Assembly: GCA_012026855.1 (NCBI GenBank)
Contig: VEOV01000167.1
Location: forward strand, 1 to 5,843
Length of the DNA: 5,843 bases
Direction: 5' to 3'
From: Geobacter sp.
GTDB taxonomy: Bacteria > Desulfobacterota > Desulfuromonadia > Geobacterales > DSM-12255
Every line of letters starts with the position of its first letter. Position 1 is the first letter of the stretch. Below, in pieces: positions 4,886 to 5,843 of this stretch. Made by a program: the position numbers and the translations under genes. Below the pieces are notes generated by a model that was given only the letters and a program-made list of their open reading frames with translations, was not told the DNA's origin and ran no database searches.

Positions 4886-5843
4886 TTATTTGATTTTGCT
4901 CCGCAGCTTCTGCCAATCCATGTTCTTGTAGATCTCTAGAAGCACCCGGTTGTTGAGCGTGTCACTGATGCTGCTTTTGGCCGGATCGTACTGGGTGTCA
5001 CCGTCGAATTTCCACTGGATTACGGCCAGCTGCGGCGTATCGGCCGGGAGCTTCGGGTTGAAATAGCGGAAATTCGGGGTCACTACCGCTACCCCGGAAC
5101 TGCTGTCCGGGGGCAGCAGCGGCACGGCATCGCTGTCAGCTGCTGTAGCCGGTTCGACCCGTGCCTGCCGGTCGCGCTGTTCCGGCGTCATGGCATCAAG
5201 CTCGGTCTGCAGCTTCTGGATCCGTTCCTTGATTACTTCGTCTGTTTCCTTGATCCCTTCTGTTACCAGCCGGCTCTTCTCGATCATGACCTTCTCTTCC
5301 ACCGGATCGATCCAGGTCTTGCTCTCTTCGACAAATATTGGTTTGCCACTGGGGGTGGTGCCGGGGGCAGCCCCTTTCTTCCCTTTTTTCTTCCTGGCAA
5401 CAGGTGGGACTTCAAGATTTTTCACCTCGGCAGCAATGGCCGCCTTCAGGTACCTCTCCCTACTGACCGGCAGCCAGAGCGGCCGGTCACTGGCGGCGAT
5501 TACCGCAACGGCATGCCCCTTGTTCAGGTAGGCGGGAAAGCCGGCCCGCTCGCCGTCACGCACCGGTTCGGGGAGGAGAAAGCCGTCGCTGTCCTTGTAA
5601 AACACCGGCAGGCTGGCGAAAACGTGACCGAGATTGTTGAAGGAGATGTCCATGGTTGAGGCGGTGCCGAAAGCGGCCTTGATGCTCTCCCCCTTTGGTT
5701 CGTATCTGCCGATCATCATGGAGAGGAGGGCGGTCGCTTTTGGCGGCGGGCATTTTTTACCGCTGCAGATGTCAAACCGGTCCCGGGGGGCGATAAATCC
5801 CCAGAAACGGGCTTCAAACCCCTTTGGTGGGGACATTACAGGC
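4886..5843 (-). CDS. Protein of unknown function, probably 5'-truncated by the window edge
   Basis: I do not recognise this protein. The reading frame is open to the right edge, with a first in-frame ATG at 5836 that gives 316 residues. That ATG has no visible ribosome site, and the sequence begins in what looks like a folded domain (EARFWGFIAPRDRFDIC), so the true start is probably outside. The order is: an N-terminal globular part to about 140 (C24 and C29; LWLPVSRERYLKAAIAAEV near 120-138), a basic linker RKKKGKKG near 148-155, a charged helical stretch around 180-220 (EEKVMIEKSRLV, EVIKERIQKLQTELDAM), a Pro/Ala/Asp-rich low-complexity linker near 228-248, and a C-terminal part ending in LLEIYKNMDWQKLRSKIK. 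There are no membrane helices. It converges with yceH. Confidence 0.75.
   Translation of the reverse strand, partial: PVMSPPKGFEARFWGFIAPRDRFDICSGKKCPPPKATALLSMMIGRYEPKGESIKAAFGTASTMDISFNNLGHVFASLPVFYKDSDGFLLPEPVRDGERAGFPAYLNKGHAVAVIAASDRPLWLPVSRERYLKAAIAAEVKNLEVPPVARKKKGKKGAAPGTTPSGKPIFVEESKTWIDPVEEKVMIEKSRLVTEGIKETDEVIKERIQKLQTELDAMTPEQRDRQARVEPATAADSDAVPLLPPDSSSGVAVVTPNFRYFNPKLPADTPQLAVIQWKFDGDTQYDPAKSSISDTLNNRVLLEIYKNMDWQKLRSKIK

Noticed and set aside
1..5843. CRISPR array, tRNA, rRNA or phage genes
   Set aside because: No regularly spaced repeats, no cloverleaf sequence and no phage-like proteins were seen.

Overview
The window looks like a stretch of chromosome from a Geobacter-type (Desulfuromonadota) bacterium. 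This rests on gene content: a DUF2318/FtrD-like Fe-S protein grouped with a MacB/FtsX-type ABC transporter, a SlyD-type prolyl isomerase with a cysteine-rich insert, a LarE-like protein, a YceH (DUF480) protein, strong AGGAG-type Shine-Dalgarno sites and a fairly high GC content. There are no rRNA or tRNA genes, no CRISPR array and no transposase. The taxonomic call is an inference and is not proven by any marker gene.

Left part (1-2359), all on the minus strand and read from right to left: a 56-residue membrane-anchored cysteine-rich protein, a DUF2318 Fe-S protein, an FtsX-like ABC permease with a CSGC motif, and the first 39 codons of the ATP-binding subunit, cut by the window edge. The four look like one operon. 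Its make-up resembles the accessory genes of FTR1/P19-type iron systems (FtrD plus ABC transporter), so a role in iron or thiol/redox handling at the cytoplasmic membrane is the best guess. The two long intercistronic gaps (permease-ATPase and DUF2318-permease) are each almost filled by a ~180-bp palindromic element. The two elements share a 93 %-identical 88-bp core, lie in opposite orientation and flank the permease gene.

Middle part (2360-3623): a divergent intergenic region with a good sigma70-type promoter and two identical 8-bp palindromes 21 bp apart, then a plus-strand larE-like gene coding for a PP-loop sulfur transferase with three conserved-looking cysteines. Behind it lies a second, unrelated type of inverted-repeat element (167 bp, 25-bp arms) and a bidirectional terminator shared with the convergent slyD-like gene.

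Right part (3624-5843): a slyD-like gene (minus) and a yceH gene (plus) diverge from a 74-bp spacer. yceH converges on a long minus-strand gene of unknown function that probably continues beyond the right edge. The most interesting material is not a protein. It is the pair of palindromic elements, whose subterminal arms differ between copies but stay self-complementary within each copy.
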